Of a stretch of DNA of 64,000 nt, positions 48,201 to 59,727 are shown one piece after another. Source of the stretch: Diadema setosum (taxonomy: Eukaryota > Echinodermata > Echinoidea > Diadematoida > Diadematidae); contig CM067077.1 of NCBI GenBank assembly GCA_033980235.1, positions 11,883,797 through 11,947,796 on the forward strand, in the 5' to 3' direction. A model generated the notes under the pieces. The model was not told where the DNA came from, searched no databases, and saw only the letters and a program-made list of their open reading frames with translations. The position numbers and the translations under genes were made by a program. Positions within the stretch are counted from its first letter, which is position 1. Every line of letters starts with the position of its first letter.

Positions 48201-51200
48201 AAAGTGAATCGACTTCATTGACAGACGAAACCCAACCAATAACCTCAACTCAACGCAGATTTACGACCCGCCAAGATACAACATCTGCTTTAGTCACTGA
48301 GTTTAAAACAAGTGAGGCGACTAGTGAAAGCCAATCGACAACAGTCACGAATCAGTTAGAGACAGAAATTATGACGACTCAAGAAGCAACGAAAGAAAGT
48401 GTGTCGACTTCAATGGCGTACGAAACCCAGCCAATGACCTCAACTCAACGCAGCTTTACAACCCGTCAAGATACATCTGCTTTAGTCACCGAATTCAAAA
48501 CGGGTGAGGCGACTAGTGAAAGCCAATCGACAACAGTCACAGATCAGGTAGAGACAGAAATTATCACGACTCAAGAAGCAACGAAAGAAAGCATACTAAC
48601 TTCCTTGACAGACCAGACGGAGTACATAGCTTCAACGCAACGCAGCTCTGCCACACGTCTTGTCACAACACCTGTCTTAGTCACCGATGTGGAAACAAGT
48701 GAGCCAATTAGTAAAATTCAGTCGACAACAGTCACGAATCAGGTAGACACAGAAATTATGACGACTCAGGTTTCAACAAAAGAAAGTGTGTCGACATTAT
48801 TGACAGCTCAGACCGAGGACATGGCTTCAACGCAACGCAGCTTTACAACGCGTCTTGATACGGCACCTACCTTACTAACTAAATTAGAAACAAGTGAGCC
48901 AACAAGTGAAATCCCATCGAGAACAGTCACAGATCTAGTGGAAACAGAAGTAATGACTACTCAAGAATCAATGAAAGAAAGTGTATCGACTTCACTGGCG
49001 GACGAAACCCAATCAATGACCTCAACTCAACACAGCTTTACAACCCGTCAAGAAGCAACATCTGTTTTAGTCACCGAATTCGAAACAAGTGGGGCTACTA
49101 GTGAACGCCAATCGACAACAGTCACGAATCGAATAGAGACAGACATTATGACGACTCAAGAACCACAGAAAGAAAGTGTGTCGACATTTTTGACGGATCA
49201 GACGGACGATATGGCTTCAACTCATGACAGTTTTACAACACGTCTTGTTATAACGCCTGTTTTAGTCACCGATTTAGAAACAAGTAAGCCAACAAGTGAA
49301 ATGCAAGCGACTGCGGCAACAGATCAGATAGAGACAGAAATAATGACAACTCAAGAATCAACAAAAGAAAGTATATCGACGTTATTGACAGATCAGACGG
49401 AGGACATGGCCTTTACGCAACCCAGCACTACAACACGTCTTGTTACGACACCTATCTTAGTAACCAATTTAGAAACAAGTGAGCCGACAAGTGATATCCC
49501 ATCGAGAACGGTCACAGATCAGATAGAAACAGAAATAATTACCACTCAAGTATCAACCGCAGAAAGTGCATCGACCGCATTGACGGACGAAACCCAACCA
49601 ATGGCTTCAACCCAACGCAGCTTTACGACGCGTCCTTACAAAACACCTGATTTAGTCACTGCATTTCAAACGAATACGCCAATAAGTGAAAGCCTGTTGA
49701 CAACGGTGAGAGATCAGAAACAAACAGAAATTACCATAACTGAAGAGTCAACAAAAGAAAGTGCATCGACATTATTGACAGCTCAGACCGAGGACATGGC
49801 TTCAACCCAACACAGCTCTACCAAACGTCTTGTTTCAACACCTGTCCTAGTCACCGAGAAAGAAACCAGTGAACCAAGCAGTAAAAGCCAATTAGCAACA
49901 ACGGTCATAGATCAAGTAGAGACAGAACTCATGACGACTCAAGACACGGCTTCGACTCAACGAAAATTCACAACAATTCCAGATACAACATTTGTGGTAG
50001 TCAGTGCATTAAAAACAAGCAAGCCAACAAGTGAAAGCTTCTCTAGAACAGTCACTGACCAGGTAGTTACGGAAATGACTACTCCAGAATCACCGGCAGA
50101 AAGCGTGTCGACTTCATTAGCTGACAAAACCCAGCCACTGTCTTCAAATGAAAGCAGCTTTACCATACGTCCAGGTAAAACATCTGTCTATGTCACGGAA
50201 TTAGAAACAGGTAAGGCAACAAGTGAAAGCCAGGCGACAACGGTCACAGATCAGGTAGAGACAGAAATTATGACTACTCAAGAATCAAAGACAGACCGTG
50301 TATCGACATCACTTACAGATCAGACCAAGGAAATGGTTTCAACTCAACGCAGTCATACGGCAAGTCCAGAGGCAACATCTGTCTTATTAACCGAAGTGGA
50401 AACAAGTGAGCCAACAAGTGAAACCCAAGCGACCACGGCAACAGATCAGGTAGAGACAGAAATAATGACAACGCAGGAAACCAGAAAGGAGAATGTGTCG
50501 ACATTATTGACAGATCAGACAGAGGACATGGCTTCAACGCAACGCAGCTTTACAACACGTATTGTTACATCACCTGCCTTAGTCACTGAATTAAAAACAA
50601 GTGGGGCAACCAGTGAAAGCCAGTCCACAACGGTCACAGATCGGGTAGAGACAGATATAATGACGACTCAAGAATCAGTGACAGACAGTGTATCGACATC
50701 ACTGCCAGATCAGACCAAGGAAATGTTTTCAACTCAACGCAGTTATACGTTAAGTCCAGATAAAACATCTGTCTTATTAACAGAATTTGAAACAAGTGAG
50801 CCAACAAGGGAAACCCAAGCGACCACGGCAACAGATTATGTAGAGACAGAAATAATGACAACGCAAGAACTAACAAAGGATGGTGTATCGACATTATTGA
50901 CAGATCAGACAGAGGACATGGCTTCAACGCAACGCAGCTCTATCACATATCCTGTTACAGCTCCTGTCTTAGTCACCGAATTCGAAACAAGTGAGGCGAC
51001 TAGTGAAAGCCAGTCCACTACGGTCACAGATCAGGTAGAGACAGAATTAATGACTACTCAAGAATCAATGACAGAACGTGTATCTACATCACTGACAGCT
51101 CAGACAGAAGAAATGTTTTTAACTCAACGAAGTCATACATCAAGTCCAGATACAACATCTGTCTTATTAACTGAATTGGAAACAAGTGAGGCAGCAAGCG

Positions 51201-53279
51201 AAATCCAGGGGACCACGGGATCAGATGAGGTAGAAACAGAAATAATGACTACTCAAGGATCAACGACAGACAAAACGGAGGACATGGCTTCAACGGAAAG
51301 AAGCTCTACCACACGTCTCGTTACAACACCTGTCTTAGTCACGGAATTGGAAACAAGTGACCAACCTAGTGAAAGCCAGTCCACAACGGTAACAGATCAC
51401 GTAGCGACAGAAATAATGACTACTCAAGAATCAATGACAGACAGTGTATTAACATCGCTGAGAGATCAGACCGAAGAAATGGTTTCAACTCAACGCAGTT
51501 ATACATCAAGTCCAGATGCAACATCTCTCACTGTAACCGAATTAGAAACAAGTGAGCAAACAATTTCTACTAAATCGACATCTGCAACCGATCAAGTGGA
51601 GACAGATATTATAACTACTCAAAAAATAACGAGAGAAGGAACATCAACTTCATTGACAGATGATACAGAAGCATTGGTTTCAACTCAACCGAGCTTTACA
51701 AGTCCTGTTATAACATCTGTCACCGAATTGAAAACAAGTGAGCCAACTACTGAAAGCCAATCGACAACAGTCACAAATCAGATAGAGACGGAAATAATGA
51801 CTACTCAAGAATCAACGAAAGAAAGTGTATCGACCTCATTGGCAGATCAGACTGAAGATATTGCTTCAACTCAACGCAGCTCTACAGCACCCCCTGATAC
51901 AACAACTGTCTTAGTCACTGAATTAGAAACAAGTGAGCCAACAAGTTCTGTTGAATCGAAAACGGTCACAAAACAGACAGAAGTGATAAGTACTGAAAAA
52001 TCAATGACAGAAAGTGTAGCAACATCATTAACAGATCAGACAGAGGATATGGCTTCAACCCAAGGCAGTTTTACAACACGTTTTGCTTCAACACCGGCCT
52101 TAGTCACCGAATTAGAAACGAGTGAACCAATTAGTGAAAGCCAATCGACAATGGTCACAGATCAGGTAGAGACAGAAATTATGACGACTCAAGAATTAAC
52201 AAAAGAAAGTGTACCGACATTGACAGATCAGACCGAGGACAGGTTTCCAACGCAAGGCAGCTTCACAACACGTTTTGTTACGACACCTGTCTCAATCACC
52301 GAATTAAAAACAACTAATGGAAGCCAGTTGACAACGGTGACTGATCAGATAGAGACAGAAATAACGACTACTCAAGAATCAACAAAAGAAAGTACATCAA
52401 CATTATTGACAGATCAGACGGAGGGCATAACTTCAACTCAACGTAGCTTTACAACACGCCATGACGCAACATCTCCCTTAGTTACTGAATTAGACATAAG
52501 TGAGCCAACAAGTGAAAGCGAGCCTACAAAGGTCACAGAGCCGTTGGAGACAGAAATTACCACGTCTCAAGAATCAACGACAGAAAGTATATCTAAGTCA
52601 GTGACAGATCAGACCAGGACAATGACTTCAACTCGAGACACCTTTACGACACGTCCTGATGCAACGTCTGTCTTAGTCACCGTAAGTAGGCCAACCAGTT
52701 ATAGTCAATCGTCAATGGTTACAGATGAGGTGGAGACAGAAGCTGTGACTACCCAGGCATCAACAACAGATGACCTTCCAATATCAGCAACAGACCAGAC
52801 ACAACCAGTGTCTTCAACTCAACGTACCTTAACATCACAACGTCAGGAAACTACATACACAACAACAGAAATGAAAGCAAGTGACGCAACAACTACGAGT
52901 CATTTGACAACCGTTACAAACCAAATAAAAACAGATATGGCGACAGCCATGACTTCATCAAGAGAAAGCCTTTCAACAACAGCAAGCGATCAGACTGAAT
53001 CAATGCCATCAAGTACACTCGCCTTCACATCACAACACCAGATAACTACTGACTTCTTCACAGAAAGAGAAACAACTGATCCAAAGAGGGAAAGTCAATC
53101 CACAAAGGTCACAGAACAGACAGAGGGAGAGACCAGCTCGACTAGGCCTATGAAATCAACAAGTGTTGATCCTTTGACGTCTGTCACTGACCGGCCATCA
53201 ACTTTGGCGACGACAACAGCGACGCAGCATTCAACAACGAGCAGAGTGTTAGCCACAAAGACGATTGTCACGGCAAGCG
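42282..53279 (+). CDS. exon: giant Ser/Thr-rich mucin domain
   Basis: One uninterrupted 10,998-bp exon (about 3,666 codons), acceptor CCTTGCAG, phase 1 at both ends. About 55 imperfect repeats of ~65 residues: each has an ETEIMTTQESTKES block, a DQTEDMASTQRSFTTR block, a VLVTELETSEPTSESQS block and TTVTDQ. Over 40% of a unit is Ser or Thr. Glu is frequent, Pro is rare and Cys absent. Low proline and high Glu differ from many vertebrate mucin repeats. Repeats at both ends are more diverged than the middle. The stated end is the phase-1 GT (AGCG|GTTCGT), a weak donor: reading through would add 23 residues to a stop at 53348. All other frames across this exon are shadows. Confidence 0.9.
43172..43735 (+). 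repeat. block repeated 1,167 bp downstream
   Basis: Matches 44339-44902 closely, including the distinctive AQTDSPTHRSSTTH segment. The shift is 389 codons, six units of ~65. Confidence 0.85.
44477..47002 (+). repeat. 2,526-bp tandem duplication, copy 1
   Basis: 842 codons, in frame (about 13 repeat units). Followed immediately by copy 2. The translated copies differ at two residues that I can see: Gln/Arg in TNQIETD and Arg/His in STRDSF. Confidence 0.95.
47003..49528 (+). repeat. 2,526-bp tandem duplication, copy 2
   Basis: Begins ACAGAAGTCATGACGACTC as copy 1 does and ends just before AATAATTACCACTC, where the two flanks diverge. Confidence 0.95.
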
Positions 53280-53361
53280 GTTCGTATCTTTCTCACCCCC
53301 GTTCCTCCGTTATTTGTTTCTCAGAAATAATATATTTTACCACTGTCTAAAACTTAAGCAG

Positions 53362-53480
53362 CAAACTCACTTTATTTCATTTCATTTCATATTTTTCCAA
53401 ATTCCCATTAAAATGCAAAGAGCAAGGTGAGAACAATAACATTACAATGTACATGTTCAAACTGATCCAATGTTCTCTCA
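53362..53480 (-). mobile_element. 3' end of a minus-strand LINE/SINE-like insert
   Basis: The minus strand ends in (TGAAA)n, seen as TTTCATTTCATTTCAT on the plus strand. Lies in the intron right after the mucin exon. Confidence 0.4.
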
Positions 53481-53732
53481 TTCTCGTAGGCAGTGGTAGG
53501 TGATACGTCAAAAGAATAACTTAACAGCTTTAAGAACATTTTTTTTTCGCATACGCATTTTTAAAAAAATGTAACGGAAAGGATATCCCAACAGTAGCAA
53601 TGGTTGAAACACTTAGGGGCCTTCTGTTGATCAGCGTGCTTTCTACGCTGGAGTTGCTACACTGTTTCTACTACATAATATTATGCACAATTCACCGACG
53701 CACGTATATTCGATTGTAGTAAATTGAAGACG

Positions 53733-53861
53733 TAATAATAATGATAATGGTAATAATGATAATAATAATAATAATGATAATGATAATAATAATAATAACA
53801 CATATATACATACTCTATATGGATTCTCATTATTATCATCATCACTATTACTATTATCATA
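53733..53861. repeat. (AAT)n/(GATAAT)n with inverted partner
   Basis: AATAATAATGATAAT-type run at 53733-53798, then ATTATTATCATCATC-type complement at 53829-53861, which can pair as a hairpin. Intronic. Confidence 0.85.
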
Positions 53862-54033
53862 TATTCTTTGACATTCACGGCAGCGGTAAATCAACTTAAT
53901 GACAGTGGCCTGTAGGCCTCAACTCTCTCGTATACCAGCCGATTTTTGTGCGTTTGATCACTTAATTTTCATTGCACATATTATACTAACAAGCATATCA
54001 TGACCTATTTTCTACTGTATTCATTATTTCTAG

Positions 54034-54147
54034 AAGCGTACTGTGGCGTTAAATGCGCTGAAGACGGCGAGGTATGCATCGAAGATAAAAGTGGCGGATT
54101 CTGTGCTTGTTGGGAAGGCTACGAACGCGTGAACGGCAAATGTGCCG
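54034..54147 (+). CDS. exon: EGF-like module 1
   Basis: 38 residues, phase 1-1, acceptor TTTCTAG, donor GCCG|GTGAGA. Six cysteines in EGF order: AYC GVKC, GEVC, GFCAC, then NGKC. The pattern CxCxxGY before the last Cys is seen as CACWEGYERV. It sits between mucin and SEA as in MUC3/MUC17. Confidence 0.85.
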
Positions 54148-54907
54148 GTGAGATTCATTTGACTCCCATTGCGAATGGTCATGAATATAATTATGACAGA
54201 ATGTTGGAGAATAGTTGGTCCCATTTCATCACTAGTCTTTGACAAAAGTAAAAGAAAAAAATGCGAAATGGGAAAGGAATAATATTTACCCATCCCGTGT
54301 CTTTGTTGGTGCCTGTCAGCACACTCTTTATTATTCAAGTCGTACTTCCATGTGCGTTGTTTCATTCTGCATGTTCTGCGGGTCAACTGTTTGTGAGATC
54401 CTTAGGGAGTAACTTTGCTCCTTCAAAATGCCAGCAAAGTAGCTGGCTAAGAGTGATCACAGTTCAGAATATATTTCCAGAGCTTCTTGATTACTTCAGT
54501 AATACTGTATATATATTTCCCTTAAAATTTGATGAAAGAAGTGAGAAGGCTTGAAATCGGAATTTTAAAAAAAAAGTAAATAGATATCACATTTCTGGCT
54601 AATTCATTGTGTCACCATTATCTATGCATGGTGGTACAATTATGACATGGAAGTGACGTGGATATTAGTGCCTCACACATTTTGTTCCATCTTTGCTTAA
54701 ATGTGTTTAAAACATGCATGCTTTCAAAACTGCCCTCGTGGATGCAAACTGTTATTGTTTTTGTAGCTGCTTCTTATGTTTATAGCGTGTTTCCAATCAG
54801 AAGGAATATTGGTACAGGTGCTTCTCTTTTAACCTGCTGTGTTTCAATCGATTCTGAGTATCTGGAAGTAACCACGCTATTTTTTCTTCTTTCTTTCTTT
54901 GATCAAG

Positions 54908-55035
54908 AGGTTGTATCCTACATGATGCAGGTGAAGATTGTTGAGATAAAGGGAGAGGACGCGGTATTTCAGGGTGATTACCTTCTTCCAACTTCGGAAA
55001 AGTTTAAGGTTTTGGAGTCGAAATTCTGCAATTCA
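54908..55035 (+). CDS. exon: SEA module, first half
   Basis: Phase 1 in, phase 0 out, after a long CT-rich tract and CAAG acceptor; donor GTAAGT. Reads EVVSYMMQVKIVEIKGEDAV, then FQGDYLLPTSEKFKVLESKF and CNS. This is the first strand and helix of a SEA module, continued by the exon at 55751. Confidence 0.75.
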
Positions 55036-55356
55036 GTAAGTTTATCTTAATGCTTACCAAGGCTTGTCGACATTACCTTTAAGTGTGCTTTTTGGTTTGA
55101 TGGCATTGAATATGATAATATCTTTATTACAAGTTGGGCCTAATGATAGGAATGTCAGTGATTATGGAAATGAGTGATATTAAGAATATTCATCACTAAA
55201 ATTTTACAAACGTACTCATGGTGATATTGTGCTTTGTGTTGTGCAATATCCATATCTCTTTTTGTTACAACTTCCTTAAAGACCATTGTCAGATCTGTTC
55301 TGTACGTACTTGGGTCTTTACATTGGTCTTTCTTTCTTAAAATCATGTGATGACAA

Positions 55357-55640
55357 TTCCTAAGATTCGTTAATCCTCGTTAATCCTAAAATGAAATAAG
55401 ATCCGTTATACCGAAGGTTCGTTAATCCGAAAGTGAAATGAAGTTTATTATACTGGAGGTTGGTTGATCCGAAAATGCAAAAACTCGTCGTCATTTAGAA
55501 TGTTCATTAATCCGAAACAGAAATAAGGTCCGTCATTCCAAAGATTCGTTAGTATGCGCACCTGATTTTCACTTTCGGATTAAAGAGCCTTGTTTCATTT
55601 TCTGATTAACGAATCTTGGGAATGACGAACCTGTAGAATA
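55357..55640. mobile_element. foldback element with TTCGTTAATCC repeats, family H
   Basis: Several copies of TTCGTTAATCCGAAA-like sequence in the left part and their complements (TTTCGGATTAA, TGATTAACGAATCTT) in the right. Intronic, between the two SEA exons. Confidence 0.7.
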
Positions 55641-55750
55641 ACCATCATAACCGAACAATTACTCATAAAATCTTCGATATCCCGCCCCCTTCAATTGGAG
55701 ACAACCCCTAACAACTTATGACTTTATGTCTTTGCTCCCATGGTGTGTAG

Positions 55751-55976
55751 CTCAAGGAGATGTACGATTCGCTGCTCGATTCAATCTTCCGTTTCGCTAC
55801 CTGCGAAGTCTTTTCCTTCAAGCCGGGGAGCATCATTGTCGATTACGCCATCGGTTTCGTTTCCACTAATGTGACGTCCGAGCTCGTGTCCAACGAAACA
55901 ACGCAGTATCTCGAGATCAACAATAAGCTTCTTCCGAATAACATTTCGCTAGAGGCGTCAGCAGTCGCAGTCTCAC
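55751..55976 (+). CDS. exon: SEA module, second half with cleavage site
   Basis: Phase 0 in, phase 1 out, acceptor GTGTAG, donor GTAAGT. Reads LKEMYDSLLDSIFRFATCEV and then FKPGSIIVDYAIGFVSTN. GSIIV (Gly-Ser at 55826-55831) matches the SEA self-cleavage motif G|S(V/I)VV of MUC1/MUC3-type proteins, so the precursor is probably cut between Gly and Ser with both parts staying together. N-glycosylation sequons NVTS, NETT and NISL follow the site. Confidence 0.85.
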
Positions 55977-56270
55977 GTAAGTCTGTCTGTTTTATCTAGT
56001 AGGAGGCAAATGGACTCTTTCCTAACGAGAACCTGATATCCCTATAGGCTTTGTACAAGACCACCGGGGGATGTTTCAAGAAGAAATTAAGTTGATCTTC
56101 AGAATTAAGATAAACATAAAATCATGGCATGCTGTGTGTGTCTTCAATGCCAGTGGTATTCTAACTTTTTAATGAAAATTATATGATAATCTCTGTGACA
56201 CAAAGACTGGAAACAACGTTCGAATGCAAGCTTGTGCGAGATAATCTTACAATGAAGACAAGTGATTTCT

Positions 56271-57152
56271 GGTTATACCCCCGCCAAACGAAGTTTGAAG
56301 GGGGTATATAGGAATCAGCGGACGGTCGGGCGGTCGGGCGGTCGGTCGGGCGGTCGGTCGGTCGGGCGGTCGGGCGGTCGGGCGGTCGGGCGGTCGGTCC
56401 GTTGCAAATCTTGCGTCGCGAACTTCTTCCTCAGTTTTCAACCGATTCCCATAAAACTTCGCACAGATGTGTGCCTTAGGTTGTAGATGTGCAAGACGTA
56501 TTTTTTGACAGTACCCAAAAGTACGTTGCCATGGTAACGGCATATTATGGGCAAAAATGGGTACAAATCTTGCGTCGCGAACTCCTCCCACAGTTTTTGA
56601 TCAATTTTTATGAAATTAGGTACAGATGTTCATCTGAATATGTTAATGTGCAAGACACATATTTCCGCAGTGGCAAAAAGTGCGTTGCCATGGTAACGGC
56701 ATGTTATTGGTAAAATATAGGGCAAAATGCTTCATGGCAAAACTGCTTCATCAGTGTTCTTCCAATTCTCATGGAATTCATATTGAATGTTTGTCTTAGG
56801 ATATAGGTCAGCATGACACATTTCTTGACAGTGACAAAAAGTATGTTGCCATGGTAACAGCTCACATATTATGAGCCAAAATGATGGAAAATTTTGTGTT
56901 GCAAACTACTTCCTCAGTTTTTGCCCAATTTCCATGAAACTTGGTACAGATGTGTGCCTTTGGTTGTAGATGTGCAAGACGCATTTTTCGACAGTACCCG
57001 AAAGTACGCTGCCATGGTAACGGCATATTAATGGCAGAAGATCAAGGAAAGATCTTGCGGATTTAACTACTTCCTCAGTTTTTTTACCAAAGCTTATGAA
57101 ATGTTGTTTTGACCAAAGCTTATGAAATGTTGTTTGGCGGGGGTATAACCAG
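56271..57152. mobile_element. TIR element with ~160-bp internal tandem repeats
   Basis: Ends are complements: GGTTATACCCCCGCCAAAC (left) and GTTTGGCGGGGGTATAACC (right). Near the left end lies a GGTCGGGC run (about 56324-56400). The interior is about 4.5 tandem units of ~160 bp, each with AAATCTTGCG-, CAGTTTTT-, GATGTG.GCCT- and GTTGCCATGGTAAC-type blocks. Intronic, noncoding as far as I can see. Confidence 0.85.
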
Positions 57153-57314
57153 TCGCTGTAGCGACATTTCTAGTTTTAGATTTTGTTGTTGTCTTGTTGT
57201 TTGTTTCTGTGCTGTCTACGAAAGAGCTTCAGCATCCTAGTATACTGAATACGTTTACAAAGCTAATACGTGAGCATGGACATTAACTTCACCTTTCTAA
57301 ATCTTTTGCGACAG

Positions 57315-57458
57315 CGCACGATGAATGTTCAACGGGTTTGGCCAACTGTCATCCAGTCGCGAATTGCTCTGACACTGGGTCACGCGGATACACCTGCTCT
57401 TGCCCGCCCGACTTCATGGACCCTTATGTCGAGACTCTTCCCGGACGATATTGCACAC
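57315..57458 (+). CDS. exon: EGF-like module 2
   Basis: 48 residues, phase 1-1, acceptor GCGACAG, donor GTAGGT. Starts PHDECSTGLANC and contains GSRGYTCSCPPDF and GRYC: six cysteines, with a DEC start resembling calcium-binding EGF. Second EGF after SEA as in MUC3/MUC12/MUC17. Confidence 0.85.
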
Positions 57459-57504
57459 GTAGGTCCTCATCAGTCTCTCTAATAATCACGTTTTGGTTAT
57501 TCCC

Positions 57505-57788
57505 AACAGTAGTCCTCTTCTGCTGCTTCTTCTCTCTTGGTTCTGCTTTACCTCCCTCTCCATTTTGTTCTTGTTGTCCTTCCTCTTTTTATTCTTTTTT
57601 TTTGTTTGTTCTCATCCGCGTCCTTCTTACTTTCGTTTTCTATCATTCTTCTTTACGTGTTCTTTTTTTCCTCTTTCACCTTTCTCTTTAGTTTTCCTTC
57701 CTCGTCCTTCTCTTCTCATTTTCCGTTGTCAAATCCCATCCTACTTCTTCTCCTACTTCTTTCCCATACTTTCTTCTTTTGCATGCAG
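57505..57788. repeat. long polypyrimidine tract
   Basis: About 280 bp almost entirely of T and C, ending GCATGCAG. Intronic. See the finding on a possible alternative last exon after it. Confidence 0.85.
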
Positions 57789-57915
57789 CGCTCTTTGCCA
57801 CCCTGACCCACACTCGTACCAAATTCAACCACTTCAAAATCGTACAAATTTACACGTTCATTACTGAAATTTCAAGCGACGACGAGGTCGTCATTCTTGC
57901 ACAATGTGGACTTTA

Positions 57916-58208
57916 ATACTATGTGACGTCATAGGAATGGTGAAACTTTATGCGCACGATAATATCACGTCAAATCACTATTTCAGGCTTCTAGCACTCA
58001 TGCACCTGATTATTGATTCTGTGCTTGACGATATTGCAAAATTTATACCATAGTTGTTACTTTTTCATCCGTCGATTCAACAACACATTGTTGTCGTTTA
58101 TACCATTTACAATCATTATATTAATTCTTATGTGAGTTTGTTGTTTCTCTTTGGCTAATCAATTCTCAACCGCGCGTCAACTGTCGATGCGACTGTTAGC
58201 GTTTCCAG
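57916..58208. other. intron, nothing recognised
   Basis: AT-rich sequence without domain or repeat. Confidence 0.5.
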
Positions 58209-58253
58209 CCCCGACGACTGCCACCACAACTATCGCCTCAGTCACAGGACTAG
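58209..58253 (+). CDS. exon: 15-residue Pro/Thr linker
   Basis: 45 bp, phase 1-1, acceptor TTTCCAG and donor GTAGGT. Reads PPTTATTTIASVTGL, an O-glycosylation-type stem between EGF2 and the membrane. Short, so the support is the splice sites, phase and composition together. Confidence 0.65.
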   Translation, partial: PRRLPPQLSPQSQD

Positions 58254-59727
58254 GTAGGTGCATGAATACAGTTTCAACATGTTCGTGTGACTTTCTGTGA
58301 AAATCATTTCTTCTTCTTTCATTTCTTCTGCCAACAATTTATGCTTTAAAGCGTCAGGTCGCATTTGCAAAACTGGAATTACAACTTCAATTCATCTTCA
58401 CGTTGGCTTTAAAAGACACAGTAAAGTCAGTGTGGGCATTGTTGTATAGTTGATAGGACTTTGAAAAAATGACTTTATTCAAAACGTCCCTCTCGACCGA
58501 GGTTAAGTATGGGTAATGGTATATATACTTAGCAATGGTGATGTAATAAAAATTGCAGGCCCTCTGGAAAAGCAGAGCTAACACTGAGACATACCACGAA
58601 TAAATACGATGATGGTGTTATATCGTTATTATAAATCATACGAGGAGACTGGTCGAATTTTCATTCATGTCTAAGAAAACGTGAGAAAGGTACAGGGCTG
58701 TATAAGCATGGTAGAGGTGTCCCATTGACCTGTACGTAGATCTTCATGCATGCATTTATGAAATTCAAGAAAGAAGAATAACTTCATACTTCGCATCGAC
58801 TTTAGTATACTGTAATTGTGTACAGTCATGACGATATTCAGCTTCGACCAAGTCATGCTTATAATGACCAATTAAATACAAAAAGATAACCAATTGTGAA
58901 CGTGCACCACAAAACAAACAAAAAGTCGCACCCCTTGATTTTAAGTGAGGACTCAAAAAAGGTGAAATAGTTCAACCAAGTCAATCTTGAATTTTTCATA
59001 TTTTCTGAAAGAGCTATCCTTCTACATTATTCTTCAGTTTGGTATCTTAACATGAATGGGAAAGTGTGTTTTTAGCAGTTTTTCTACAACCATTTTTTGG
59101 GGAAGAGTAGAATGATCAGGTATGACTTAGAGGCCGCTTTTCATGTTTTGAAATCCTTGCACACTCTTCACTTTCAAGTCTAATAAATTTTGAAAGAATG
59201 GCGCTATTGCTTTGAAAGTTAGCATTAATCATGGGCAGAATGTGCTAGTAGAAGATGCTTAATTTCAGCTTAATCTGATAATCCCTTCATTGTCGTTGCA
59301 TTGTGGTTTTACTACATCCTGAGTTTTGTCCCTTTCACGGCACAGCTGTCACGGCTTGGTAAAGATTAAGCGCTTGAATATACCGTGTACTTCAGAGCCT
59401 CTTTTCTCAGTTCACACTTTCCAGAGTGTGTGCTTTCTTTCCAGTATTTAGGTATAGGTTAGGGGAGTCCATTTAAATTCAGTTATACATCATTTTAAGC
59501 TTGGAGTCTGCTCTTTCAGAATATGCCCTTAACTGAAAATCCATGTCTGTTCACTTTTTGTTAGTTTTGTGATGCTGGGTCACAATTACACGATAATACT
59601 TTTTTTGAACCGGTTGGAGAACTATGAAGTATCGACATTACCACATCTAAGTCGCAATTGAGATTTGACCGTTTGTCTTTTATATTACTCGAATACGAAG
59701 CAGATGCCCCTAGGGGTAGAAATTTCG
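58254..59727. other. intron, nothing recognised
   Basis: AT-rich sequence. The short frames seen on either strand show no domain. Confidence 0.5.

Noticed and set aside
49957..50927. Minus-strand frames with hydrophobic Leu-rich repeats opposite the mucin
   Set aside because: Reverse reading of Ser/Thr codons in the repeats gives Leu/Ser-rich shadows; there is no independent support.
52680..52692. Perfect GTAAGT donor inside the mucin exon
   Set aside because: It would leave in phase 0, incompatible with the phase-1 entry of EGF1, and the frame continues unbroken past it.
54030..54386. Minus-strand frame over EGF1
   Set aside because: Shadow of the EGF exon and its intron; the plus strand has the six-cysteine pattern and splice sites.
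57493..57867. Phe/Ser/Leu-rich frames of 89-124 codons
   Set aside because: Translation of the polypyrimidine tract.
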